Assembly (NCBI RefSeq): GCF_003573695.1
Contig: NC_039361.1
Location: 93,850,779-93,914,778 of the forward strand
Source: Papaver somniferum
Taxonomy: Eukaryota; Streptophyta; Magnoliopsida; Ranunculales; Papaveraceae
Direction: 5' to 3'
DNA length: 64,000 bases
A program made the translations under genes and the position numbers. Shown here in pieces: positions 51,103-63,380 of the stretch (its first letter is position 1; every line of letters starts with the position of its first letter). Below the pieces are notes generated by a model that saw only the letters and a list, made by a program, of their open reading frames with translations, was not told where the DNA came from and made no database searches.

Positions 51103-53166
51103 TTTTTCAAAATTTTTCTGTTAAAGATGAGTTTATCTAGTTTACAATTTAGTTTCATAAATCAATCTCATACTTATAACGAAGTGTGTAGATTTTTTTG
51201 AGTTAACTTATATAAAATTCAATATTTTTATGAACTCTTTCTTTTTGTGTTGGTTTTGTCTTTCTATTTGATTCAAGATAGATGAAATTTGATAGGATTT
51301 TGATTAGTTCTGCTTGATCTTTCGTCCTTCTTCTATAGTGAAATTTGACTCCCTTCATATATTCTTGAATCAACGTACATAGAAAAGCAATTTTTACTAG
51401 ACGTACTGCCTTAGAACATATTAATTGTGATTACAATACATTATTCAAACTTTTTCTGTTAAAGATGAGTTTATCCAGTTTACAATTTAGTTTCAGAAAT
51501 AAATTTCAGACTTATAACAAAGTGTGTAGACTTTTTTGAGTTAACGTATATAAAACTCAACATTTTTATGAACTCTTTCTTTTTGTGTTGGCTTTGTCTT
51601 TCTATTTGATTAAAGATAGATGAAATTTTTTAGGATTTGGATTAGTTCTTCTTGGTCTTTCATCCTTCTTCTATTGTGAAATTTGACTTCCTTCATATTT
51701 TCTTGAATCAACGTACATAAAAATGCAATTTTTACTAAACGTATTTCCTTAGAACATATTAATTGTAATTACAATACATTTTTCAAACTTTTTCTGTTAA
51801 AGATGAGTTTATCTGGTTTATAATTTAGTCTCAGAAATCAATTTCCGACTTATAACGAAGTGTGTAGACTTTTTGAGTTAACGTATACAAAATTCAACAT
51901 TTTTATGAAACTTTTTTTTTGTGTTGGCTTTGTCTTTCTATTTGATTCAAGATAGATGAAATTTTTTAGGATTTGGATTAGTTCTGCTTGGTCTTTCGTC
52001 CTTCTTCTATAGTGAAATTTGACTTCCTTCATATATCCTTGAATCAACTTACATAGAAATGCAATATTTACTAGACATACTGCCTTAGAACATATTAATT
52101 GTGATTACAATACATTTTTCAAACTTTTTCTGTTAAAGATGAGTTTAACTGGTTTACAATTTAGTCTCAGAAATCAACTTCCGACTTATAACGAAGAGTG
52201 TAGACATTTTTGAGTTAACGTATAAAAAATTGAACATTTTTATGAACTCATTATTTTTGTATTGGCTTTGTCTTTCAGTTTGATTCAAATAGATGAAATT
52301 TTTTGGAATTTGGATTAGTTCTGCCTGGGCTTTTATCCTTCTTCTATTGTGAAATTTGACTTCCTTCATATTTTCTTGAATCAACGTACATAGAAATGCA
52401 ATTTTTACTAGACGTAATGCCTTAGAACATATTATTTGTGATTACAATACATTTTTCAAACTTTTTCTATTAAAGATGAGTTTATCTAGTTTACAATTTA
52501 GTCTCAGAAATCAATTTCAAATGTATAACGAAGTGTGTAGACTTTTTTGAGTTAACGTATATAAAATTCAACATTTTTTATGAACTCTTTATTTTTGTGT
52601 TGGCATTGTCTTTCTATTTGATTCAAGATAGATGAAATTTGTTAGGATTTGGATTAGTTCTTCTTGGTCTTTCATCCTTCTTCTATTGTGAAATTTGACT
52701 TCCTTCATATATTCTTGAATCAACGTACATACAAATGCAATTTTTACTAGACGTAACGCCTTAGAACATATTATTTGTGATTACAATACATTTTTCAAAA
52801 ATTTTCTGTTAAAGATGAGTTTATCTAGTTTACAATTTAGTCTCAGAAATCAATTTCCGACTTATACCAAAGTTTGTAGACTTTTTTCGAGTTAACGTAT
52901 ATAAAATTCAACATTTTTATGAACTCTTTCTTTTTGTGTTGGCTTTGTCTTTCTATTTGATTCAAGATAGATGAAATTTGTTAGTATTTGGATTAGTTCT
53001 TCTTGGTCTTTCATCCTTCTTCTATTGTGAAATTTGACTTCCTTCATATATTCTTGAATCAACGTACATAGAAATGCAATTTTTACTAGACGTACTGCCA
53101 TAGAACATATTAATTGTGATTACAATACATTTTTCAAACTTTTTCTGTTAAAGATGAGTTTATCTA

Positions 53167-54700
53167 TGAGAAAGCGGGGGTATAAAAACCACACCCAATA
53201 TTTCGATTAGCAATCTGTATGGAGTAACTCCAATATACTTTCTAGAGAATCAACTAGACAGTCAGACTCAATCTAGAGACAAGTATATCGAGGAGTTAAT
53301 ATCTCTCTCTTGATTTGATTTTACTCAAGCAAATTGAAATCTGCGAGTCTTTATCAAATACAAGGATAATAAACTTGGATGGTACCAAAGACCAATATCC
53401 AAGGATCAATCAATTTCCAATCAACAACCAAAGGTTGGATTTCACAATTGATCGATACAAAAGCACAACCTGTGATATTTCAATTATATAGCAAAATATA
53501 ATGCAGAATAGAAATAACACAGACACGAGGAAACCGCAAATGCAGAAAAACCCCGGGACCTAGTCCAGATTGAACACCACACTGTATTAAGCCTCTACAG
53601 ACACTAGCCTACTACAAACTAACTTCGGTATGGATTGCAGTTGAACCCTAATCAATCTCACACTGATTCAAGGTACATTTGCACTCCTTACGTTTCTGAT
53701 CCCAGCAGGATACTACGCACATGATTCCCTTAGCTGATCTCACCCACAACAAAGAGTTGCTATGACCCAAAGTCTAAGAATACAACAAACAAATCTGTAT
53801 CACACATAAAAGTCTGCAAGGATAGATAAATCTGTCTCCCACAGATAAACCTAAAATTTTTGTTTTGTCTTTTGATAGAAATCAAGGTAAACAAGAACTA
53901 ATTGATAAATCAGACTTATATTCCCGAAGAACAGCCTAGTATTATCAATCACCTCACAATAATATAAATCGTATGGTAGCGAAACTAGATATTGCGGAAT
54001 CACAAACGATGAGACGAGGATGTTTGTGATTTCTTTTTATCTTACCCTATCGGATATATAATCTCAAGTCAATTATTCAATTGAACTCGTACGATAGAAA
54101 ATGGCAAGATCAGATCGCTTAACTACAAGAGAAGTAGTTTCGTTTGGCTTCACAATCCCGATGAAGTCTTTCAGTCATTAATCGACAGGTTCTCGAGAAG
54201 AAACCTACGATTAAAGGAGAATCGACTCTAGCAAACCAACTAGTATCACACAGGAGGTGTGGGGATTGGTTTTGCACAGTTGCTAGACGTCTCCTTATAT
54301 AGTTTTTAAATCAGGGTTTGCAATCTAGGTTACCTTGGTAACAAAGCATTCAATAATCACCGTTAGATGAAAAACCTGATTTATCCAAGCTAATATCTTT
54401 CAACCATTAGATCGAAACTTAGCTTGTCATAAACAAATGAAATGTATTCATTTAGGTTTGAGTAACCATACCTAAACGTGTACATTGGTTGGTTCAAAAA
54501 TGGTTGACCAATGGTTAGCCATATGAGTGCTTTCATATTAACCGTATTCATCTTTCTCATAACTAGTTCAAATGACTCATAAGAACTAGTTCAAGAGTTT
54601 TTCAATTTCTTAGGTCTTTATACATAGACACAATTGAAACAAAATCGATTTGATTCATTTGAATCAATTCATGAACAATATACCCACGGTTTGCAAAGAA
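53167..54700 (-). mobile_element. LTR-like repeat (solo LTR or unclassified) between satellite and plastid DNA
   Basis: A 1.5-kb non-satellite, non-plastid segment. On the minus strand it has a TATA-like element CTATATAAGG (about 54295-54304) and ends ...CCCGCTTTCTCA at the satellite junction, as an LTR ending in CA would. It has no coding capacity. The other end (near ATACCCACGGTTTGCAAAG, about 54682-54700) merges into the rpoC1 intron start. I see no target-site duplication: the left flank is satellite and the right flank is plastid. From memory only, related sequence is abundant in poppy genomes. It could be a solo LTR whose flanks were later rearranged, or the edge of another repeat. Confidence 0.5.
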
Positions 54701-55175
54701 TTTTGATCAAATCACACATCGCAGTATACTAGGCCTTCTAATTCTTTAAGAGGTTTATCTAAAAGATTCGCGATATAACTAGGAAGACGTTTCAAGTACC
54801 AAACATGAGTTACTGGGCATGCCAGTTTGATGTATCCCATTTGATATCTTCGTATCCGAGAATCAACAAACTCGACTCCGCACTGTTCACAAAATTTCGG
54901 GTCTTCTTTTTCATCTCTGATTACTCGATAGTTTCCACAGGAACAAATTCCACTTTTTATAGGCCCAAAAATTCTTTCACAAAACAATCCATCTTTTCCA
55001 GGCTTATTGGTTTTGTAATGAAAAGTATAAGGTTTTGTCACCTCTCCAACAACCTCTCCGTTGGGTAGTATTTTTTTGGCCCAAGCGCTTATTTGTTCAG
55101 GAGAAACTGATCCAATTCGAAGGTGTTGATGTTTATACCGGTCGATCATAGAAGAAAAATTCTGATTCATTCCGA

Positions 55176-55179
<4 letters not shown>
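54701..55179 (-). pseudogene. rpoC1: rpoC1 exon 1 plus start of its intron (plastid-derived)
   Basis: N-terminal part of the plastid RNA polymerase beta' subunit. From M at 55149 ([20 protein letters not shown]), or the upstream in-frame M at 55179, the frame is open to LEGLVYCD. It contains the zinc-binding cysteines CSCGNYR...CEQCGVEF. The sequence then continues GTGTGATTTGATC, the 5' end of the group II intron, and is cut off about 20 bp later by the LTR-like repeat. Exon 2 is absent. The exon itself shows no stop, but without intron and exon 2 it is a nuclear remnant. It adjoins the end of rpoB as in plastid genomes (rpoB-rpoC1 order, same strand). Confidence 0.9.
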
Positions 55180-57119
<1,940 letters not shown>

Positions 57120-57251
57120 ACTTCTTACTATTTTACACCACCATTCACCTTTTCTCTCTCCTAAAAACTCTGGCGATTTTGCTTGGGTTTTTTTTTAGGT
57201 TTTTTTTTTTCACGTTTCTCCATTGTTTTGATCATCTTTGGATGATTGGCA

Positions 57252-59162
57252 ATGGGAGAAAACCATGTTCTGGTTCCAAATGATACGTCTCAAGTGTCTG
57301 CATCCTTTGCAGACATGGTTAAGGGTAAAAAAACCCTAAACGCTGCTGAAAAGAAACTTCATGTTTCCACTTCCGTGGATGTAAGTTCTCTGCCTAATCC
57401 TACCACAAAGGATGGAAAACCTGCTGTTGAAATACCTCGTGATTTCTTCATGGAGGGCTGCGAGATTTGGCGATTTAGTCTTATTGGTCGCATTGTTTTT
57501 AAGGGATGTGATTTTAATGATGTTAAAACCTCCCTTGAACAACAATGGATGCTAGGTCAGGGTAGGGTTCAGTTTGTTCCATTGAATCGTGGATTTTTCA
57601 TTATCAAACTTCTTTCTCAAGAAGATAAAGATAGGGTTTTCATTGATGATGGATGGATGGTCAAACAACAACATTTTAGATTCACTGAGTGGTACCCTGG
57701 ATTTGATGCTAACAAACTGCCATCTTCACGTGCAACAGTTTGGGTGCGTTTTCCAGGCTTGCCGATGGAGCTATGGGTGGAGAATACACTACTTTCACTG
57801 GGAAAATCTCTTGGAAACCCAATTATGGTGGATACAAGAATATTGAATCATGAATATGGTCACTTTGCGTCTGTGCTTGTGGATATTGATTTCGCAAAGC
57901 ATGACACTGATGGCATTCATGTTGATGTTGATGGAGGATGTTTTTGGCAAACCATAGATATTCCAAAGCTTCCTAAATTTTGTTCGAAATGCAAGATTGT
58001 TGGTCACCTAGATGTGGACTGTAGAAAAAAGAAACGGGTTATCCAACAGGTCGGCTGTCCTCAAAAACCCCAAAGGCAGCAGGTACGTAACAAACCTAAT
58101 AGTAGCGTTGATTCTGGTATGGTTCAAGTTAATGCAAACTTGGTAGAACATGCTGGTAAGAAGGATGAAGGCCATAAGGAATGGCGTGAAGTTCATCACA
58201 AGAAGTATGGTGTGAAAAGTGGTGTGGTTTTTCAGCATGTTGCTCTAACGGCTGAAAACAATACTTCTCCTACACCACGGGTTGATGAGCTTTTCTCCGA
58301 GAGTTTTTTACATCAGAATAAATTTGGTGCTCTTGACAGGGAATTAGGTCTTGCTAATGACAGTAATGTAATGCTAGAAACTGAAGTTGAAACGGAAATA
58401 GAGAATGACGGGGAGGATGTGGATGCTGATTTTTTCGATAAGTGGGAAGCTGAAACAGTGGCTAAGTTGGTTGAGCGAAAAGATCAGGGGGATCGTAGCT
58501 TGGTTTCCGAGACTAAGGTTTCCGAGTTCAATGATTCACCTGTGTCTACAGCGCAAGTGGCTCAGGAAATTGCTGAATCCGGTTTGGATTTGGTGAATGG
58601 TGGTGAAGATATTAGGACTGTGGGTCCAAGCTTGGATGGGTCTAGTGATATGGGCAGTTCAGAACGGAATGGGCCTGATGTTGCATTCCGTGAAAGTACC
58701 AGCGTGAAGCCTATATCAAGTGCTAATAATTCTTTTCAGTTAACAAAAGAGGAGCGCGAGGTTCTTTTTACAATTATGAAATTCGATATTCAACAAAAGT
58801 TTTTAAACGACTTATATTTTCGAAAGGAGTATTTCAAGGAAGGCTCGAAATGGGAAAGAGAGGGTCCAGATTTGAAGACAAAATCAGGAGCATTCCGGGC
58901 TCGTTTGGATACTCTAAAATCTCAAAGGGAGGTTTCTCTCCTAGCTCATGCGATGTTGGAAGGAAGAACGAATTTTGAAGGGAATATTTTGGATGATTCT
59001 GCGGTTACTCAAACTCCAATCAAGTTTGTCCCTGGTAATTATGCTTCGAATAAAGATGAAGAGGGAGAATTTTATGAAGAAATTGAAGACTTGGACACCA
59101 TTTTATCCAAGGGTAAAGTGTGCAAAGTCGGCAACCAAAGAAGAAGAATGAGACGTAGATAA
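57252..59162 (+). CDS. Intact ORF1-like protein of element G (DUF4283-like, CCHC zinc knuckle, acidic C-terminus)
   Basis: 636 codons without interruption, from ATG 57252 (MGENHVLVPNDTSQVSASFA), chosen because ORF1 of B and E also starts MGD and sits the same distance after the leader. Upstream TTG is not a plausible plant start. Residues about 40-230 match the DUF4283-like region of the LINE ORF1s (VDVSSLPNPTTKDGKPAVEI, LGQGRVQFVPLNRGFFIIKL, FPGLPMELWVENTLLSLGK). The CCHC knuckle uses C244, C247, H252 and C257. The middle is acidic (TEIENDGEDVDADFFDKWE). The last 145 or so residues (LTKEEREVLFTIMKFDIQQK, FRKEYFKE, TPIKFVPGNYASNKDEEG, ending RRRMRRR) are shared only with C and the satellite fragments, not with the ORF1 of E, A or B. 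Inferred role: RNA-binding packaging protein of a non-autonomous element. Expression is unknown. Confidence 0.85.
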   Translation: MGENHVLVPNDTSQVSASFADMVKGKKTLNAAEKKLHVSTSVDVSSLPNPTTKDGKPAVEIPRDFFMEGCEIWRFSLIGRIVFKGCDFNDVKTSLEQQWMLGQGRVQFVPLNRGFFIIKLLSQEDKDRVFIDDGWMVKQQHFRFTEWYPGFDANKLPSSRATVWVRFPGLPMELWVENTLLSLGKSLGNPIMVDTRILNHEYGHFASVLVDIDFAKHDTDGIHVDVDGGCFWQTIDIPKLPKFCSKCKIVGHLDVDCRKKKRVIQQVGCPQKPQRQQVRNKPNSSVDSGMVQVNANLVEHAGKKDEGHKEWREVHHKKYGVKSGVVFQHVALTAENNTSPTPRVDELFSESFLHQNKFGALDRELGLANDSNVMLETEVETEIENDGEDVDADFFDKWEAETVAKLVERKDQGDRSLVSETKVSEFNDSPVSTAQVAQEIAESGLDLVNGGEDIRTVGPSLDGSSDMGSSERNGPDVAFRESTSVKPISSANNSFQLTKEEREVLFTIMKFDIQQKFLNDLYFRKEYFKEGSKWEREGPDLKTKSGAFRARLDTLKSQREVSLLAHAMLEGRTNFEGNILDDSAVTQTPIKFVPGNYASNKDEEGEFYEEIEDLDTILSKGKVCKVGNQRRRMRRR

Positions 59163-59322
59163 CTTCTCTTTTCTTTTTTAGTTATTTTTAAGAGATTCAT
59201 AAGGTTCTTTTTTGTTATTTTTTACCCTTTTGGTTTAGGGGGTGGGAGGCCTTTGAGCCTACCTTGTAATTCTTGTAATTACGTTTTTTGCTTTAATAAA
59301 CTATTGGACTTAGCAAAAAAAA
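59163..59322 (+). other. 3' UTR and poly(A) of element G
   Basis: Conserved family 3' UTR, ending GGACTTAGC plus eight A at the rpoB junction. Confidence 0.85.
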
Positions 59323-60558
59323 TGGATATCTCGTATCCGAAAACTAGCAGTTCGACCTGTCAATCCTCCAGGACCTAAATAACTCAATTTTCGCCCATGA
59401 ACTATTTGTGTCAATGGATTAGTTCGATCCAAAACATGAGATAAGGGGTGTAGACCGAAAAATGATTCATAAGTGGTTGTTAATGGAGTTGATGTTACTA
59501 AATTATGGGGAGTCGGGATAAATTTATGCCTAATTGAGCCACATATAGTTCCTCGAACCACATTTTCTAAACGAACCAGAGCCAATCCGAGTTGGTCTTG
59601 TAACAGATCCGCTACAGAGCGAAAACGTTATTTTTCAAGTGATTCATATCGTCAAGTGCACCCATTCCAAATTTTATTCCGATCAAATGATCCACCACTG
59701 CCAATACATCTCGTGGTAACGAAAATGTATTGTTCTGAGGTATATCAAGATTAAGTCTCCGGTTCATATTTCATCGACCAATCCTTCCTAATTCACATCT
59801 TTGTTGATTTTTTTTTTGTAATTCCTTACATAAGGACTCAGAAAATATCGGATCCCCGCCGACACAAGCAAACTGTTGATAAAATTCCAAAATGACATTT
59901 TATTCTGACCCAATCTTTTTTTTCTCCTTATCGTTCGGGAAAGACAAGAAAATTTCAGGGTAGCAAACATTATCTAGAATTTCTCTTAGATTCGAACCCA
60001 TAGTTGATGATAGAACTAGAATAGATATTTTTTGTTTCCGACTCACACGAGCCCATATCCTTGCTTTTCGATCAATCTTTAATTCTGATCTTCTTCCCCA
60101 ATCGGATATTATGGTGGCGGTATATACCGAAATTCCGTTATGGTCCAATTCTGAACGGTAATAAATACCGGGACTTTGCAATATTTGATCGATTACAATT
60201 CTGTATATTCCATTTACTATAAAGGTTCCCAAGGAATTCATTAGATAAATGTTTCCAATAAATATGGTTTGTTCTTTATATCCCTACCGGTTTTCCAAAT
60301 TAATCCCGCAGGTACATATAATTCAGAAGAATATGTCAGTGATTCATACACAACATCTCTTTCTTTTATCAAGGGTTCTACCAATTGATAAGTTTCCACA
60401 AATAATTGAAATTCAATTTCTTGATCTATATCTTCTATTTTTGGAAATTTATAAAGTTCTTCCATCAAGCCCTGATCAATGAACCTACAAAACCCCTCAA
60501 ATTGTATCTGACTAAACCCAGGTATTGTAAACATTCTCTCATTTCCATCCCGGAGCAT
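59323..60558 (-). pseudogene. rpoB: rpoB pseudogene, 5' part
   Basis: N-terminal third of plastid rpoB, starting at 60558 ([20 protein letters not shown]). It is open to about 60270, then shifts frame before [15 protein letters not shown] (60241-59925). It shifts again through [12 protein letters not shown] (about 59880) and RRLNLDIPQ (about 59760), and near 59620 where AAATAAACG-type sequence has lost a base. The last open piece, from 59585, contains [31 protein letters not shown] and [14 protein letters not shown], ending at element G. The plastid beta subunit is normally about 1,070 residues; here the two halves together cover most of it but in many frames. Confidence 0.93.
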
Positions 60559-61614
60559 CTTAAGCTTCCCATTTATAGCAAAATCCCATTATTGGCTCAT
60601 TCTTCATCGAACCATATGGATCGATCTAGCAATGATGGAATGTATATTCTGTTTACGGAATCACATGAAATTTTACCCAACTTCATACCATTGAGCAGAG
60701 CAATAAGGATAATTTTCTATTCAAATTCGAATTTGCAACAGGATAAAACATTCCTGGAATCATAATTATGCCGATTATACTTTTTTAGAGTCTTGTATAA
60801 AATATCAAAAGTAATCCAATTTCTACCTATTATTATGATATCACAATCCGGTTGGGTACCCAAAAAAGAAATGATTCAAGGTTTGATTCGTTCTCTATGA
60901 ATGAGAGAAAAACAGAAAAATCAGAAATAGTATAGAGTTTCTTCTTTTTTTTGTGAGGCACTTTTACCTATAGCTATAGCAGCCTATCCATCCGGATATT
61001 TCCTTTAACTGTGGGGGCGCTTATTTCACTTCACACGATCCCAGCTATACTGGGGGCAACACAGGAAATGCTATATCATAATTTCTATTTTAGATTCAAA
61101 AAAGGGGAAGCATGATAATTCCTTATAGACATATATGGCTAAGATACCTAATTAGGATATCTTTGTAACAATCTCTGTTCCGGGGTTTACATATATATAT
61201 ATATAATTGTTGTTATAATGTAAATTTAATTGAAAAAGATTGATTATTGAAAAGAATTGATACTGATAAGTATAAGTTGTGTATCAACTTTATTTTGCTA
61301 CCGTTGTTAAGGAAACGAAATTTGAGGTCCAAGAACTCTTCATGGATTCAAGTCAATAGTTAATGGTTCCAATTTGCCCTGCATTTTTCATTCTGTAACT
61401 GAAAATGCACATTTACATTTGCTTTTGAAAGATAAAAAAGGGGGAAGTTTTTAGGTGTTGTTTATTTTGAGAGTTGAGATACCATACAATCCATCAAAGG
61501 GAATCAACTGGGTTAAAAAAAAGGTTTTGGGGGGTTTAGGAAAGGGAGAAAGACAATGAGATTCAAGAAATAATAAAGAAGAGAGCGTTCCCTCTATTTT
61601 ATATCCGTTTGTTT
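60559..61614. other. Plastid-derived rpoB-trnC spacer
   Basis: Noncoding plastid-type spacer upstream of rpoB. It contains A/T runs, a (TA)n tract near 61192-61204 and no conserved reading frame. In plastids this region holds the rpoB promoter; I could not pick out a specific site. Confidence 0.7.
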
Positions 61615-61685
61615 GGCGGCATGGACGAGTGGTCAGGAGGGGGACTGCAAATCCTTTTACCCCAGTTCAAATCCGGGTGCCGTCT
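61615..61685 (+). tRNA. trnC-GCA: trnC-GCA (plastid-derived, tRNA-Cys), probably decayed
   Basis: 71-nt tRNA with acceptor arms GGCGGCA and TGCCGTC, anticodon GCA in CTGCAAA, and T-arm GGTTCAAATCC-type sequence present as AGTTCAAATCC. Compared with the usual plastid trnC (recalled), the D-arm region reads GGACGAGTGGTCAGGAGG, with changes, and the acceptor has a G-T wobble at position 2. It sits between rpoB and petN, in opposite orientation to rpoB, as in plastid genomes. The D-arm changes suggest it no longer folds properly. Confidence 0.85.
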
Positions 61686-62212
<527 letters not shown>

Positions 62213-62697
62213 AAGCACTACTAATTGAGTTGAGTAATCAAACTGTAGCCATTTTTTCATATATCGTTCTGCAAAGGGATTTTAAATATTAAATATCCAT
62301 TTCAAATTTATATTGGATTACAGTAATGGACTATATTAAAAAGAATCTTTCAATCAAACAAAGAAAATAAATGCAAGGAAGAACTAGAATTTGGGTGTTA
62401 TATACATGATGTACATCACATATATTAAATTTATAGATATGTACATATATGAAGATACAAGATACATCTTGTAGATTAATCTAGATGAAGCCTATACCTC
62501 TTTATACAGTACTAGTACAACTTTAGACAACACAATAATAGAAAGTATGGTAGAAAGATATCAATTTCTTTCTACCATACTACCAGATCTCATATACTGC
62601 TGATTCTAGTCCGCTCATTTCATTTAAGACGTGGAATGAAAATCCCTTTTATTTCTTCAATCATTGATAAGAAAAAAGAAGTAAAGCTTCATTCGAA
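62213..62697. other. Plastid-derived petN-psbM spacer
   Basis: Noncoding, A+T-rich, with several ACATATA-type short repeats near 62400-62460 and an inverted repeat around 62540-62580 (AAAGTATGGTAGAAAG and TTTCTTTCTACCATACT). No gene recognised. Confidence 0.65.
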
Positions 62698-63090
<393 letters not shown>

Positions 63091-63128
63091 CACAATCCAC
63101 TGCCTTGATCCACTTGGCTACATCCGCC
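63091..63128 (-). pseudogene. trnH-GUG: trnH-GUG, 5' half only (plastid-derived)
   Basis: Minus-strand sequence from GGCGGATGTAGCCAAGTGG (63128 leftward) to GGATTGTG, i.e. acceptor 5' strand, D-arm, and 5' anticodon stem to the GTG anticodon. The 3' half is missing; the psbM spacer starts right after the anticodon (perhaps with 2 shared bases). It lies upstream of psbA as at the start of the plastid large single-copy region. Confidence 0.9.
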
Positions 63129-63291
63129 CCCTAATATTTAAATTTTATATCACTCAAGGTTAGATATTTGAGTAGTTATCTATTAACTTTATTAATACTT
63201 AAATAAGTATAAGTATGTTGTACAAAAAAAGTAAATCCTTTCAATAAAAGGTACACTTTTTTATGGAAATAAAACAATACTAAAACTAAAT
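63129..63291. other. Plastid-derived trnH-psbA spacer
   Basis: Short A+T-rich intergenic spacer of the plastid; no gene. It is the fast-evolving spacer often used for barcoding, so it may help identify the plastid donor. Confidence 0.75.
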
Positions 63292-63345
63292 GAAGGAGCA
63301 ATACCGACCCTCTTATTCTATCAAGAGGGTCGGTATTGCTCCTTC
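63292..63345 (-). terminator. psbA 3' stem-loop
   Basis: Perfect 23-bp inverted repeat: GAAGGAGCAATACCGACCC plus TCTT on the left (63292-63314), 8-nt loop ATTCTATC, and its complement at 63323-63345. This is the RNA 3'-end stabilising hairpin downstream of plastid psbA. The stem is still perfect even though the gene has decayed. Confidence 0.85.
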
Positions 63346-63380
63346 AACTTCAACGCTTCATATACACTAAGACGGAAGTC

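Larger units (their letters stand above)
21607..53166 (+). repeat. Satellite array, about 338-bp monomer, roughly 90 copies
   Basis: Head-to-tail array of an A+T-rich monomer. Successive copies of the block CCTTAGAACATATTAATTG fall at about 29021, 29359, 29698 and 30035, giving a period of 337-339 bp. Other invariant blocks are TATGAACTCTTTCTTTTTG, GATTCAAGATAGATGAAA, TTGAATCAACGTACATAGAA, AGTTTACAATTTAGTCTCAG and GACTTTTTTGAGTTAACG. A shorter form (about 322 bp) lacks the GTTAGGATTTGGATTA part (e.g. 24000-24020, 33265). A third form has GATTCAAATAGATGAAA plus TTACAATTTGG. From about 43 kb a more divergent form appears with ATATTCTTGAATC and TTTCGTCC. All copies are in one orientation. Four short transposon fragments interrupt it between 44.8 and 51.1 kb. 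No host gene is seen. Short open frames recur once per monomer and are by-products of the repeat. Confidence 0.95.
57120..59322 (+). mobile_element. Element G: ORF1-only LINE-related element inserted in rpoB
   Basis: A 2.2-kb plus-strand element with 5' leader (CTCTGGCGATTTT at 57168-57180), one long ORF (57252-59162) and a 3' UTR (TTTAGGGGGTGGGAGG, TTGTAATTCTTGTAATTACG, GGACTTAGC, poly(A)). There is no ORF2, endonuclease or RT. It interrupts rpoB between codons for RDIH and TSEG. About 30-35 bp of rpoB are missing at the site and no target-site duplication is visible. The leader start is uncertain (57120-57150). Confidence 0.87.

Noticed and set aside
22178..53101. Repeated open frames of 60-85 codons on both strands of the satellite (e.g. 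MTSFIFSRINVHRNAIFTRR on +, MIQENMKEVKFHNRRRMKDQ on -)
   Set aside because: They recur once per monomer because the repeat lacks stops in those frames. They are broken in many monomers by ordinary repeat variation, and no family is recognised.
21607..53166. CRISPR-like array of repeats
   Set aside because: The unit is about 338 bp without short repeats and unique spacers; it is a eukaryotic satellite.
53167..54700. A complete LTR retrotransposon
   Set aside because: There is no second LTR, primer-binding site, gag or pol; at most a solo LTR or fragment.
54805..55068. Plus-strand open frame opposite rpoC1
   Set aside because: It is a shadow of the rpoC1 exon; the minus-strand protein has clear family motifs.
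57336..57545. Minus-strand open frames opposite element G's ORF1
   Set aside because: They are shadows of the 636-codon ORF1 on the plus strand.
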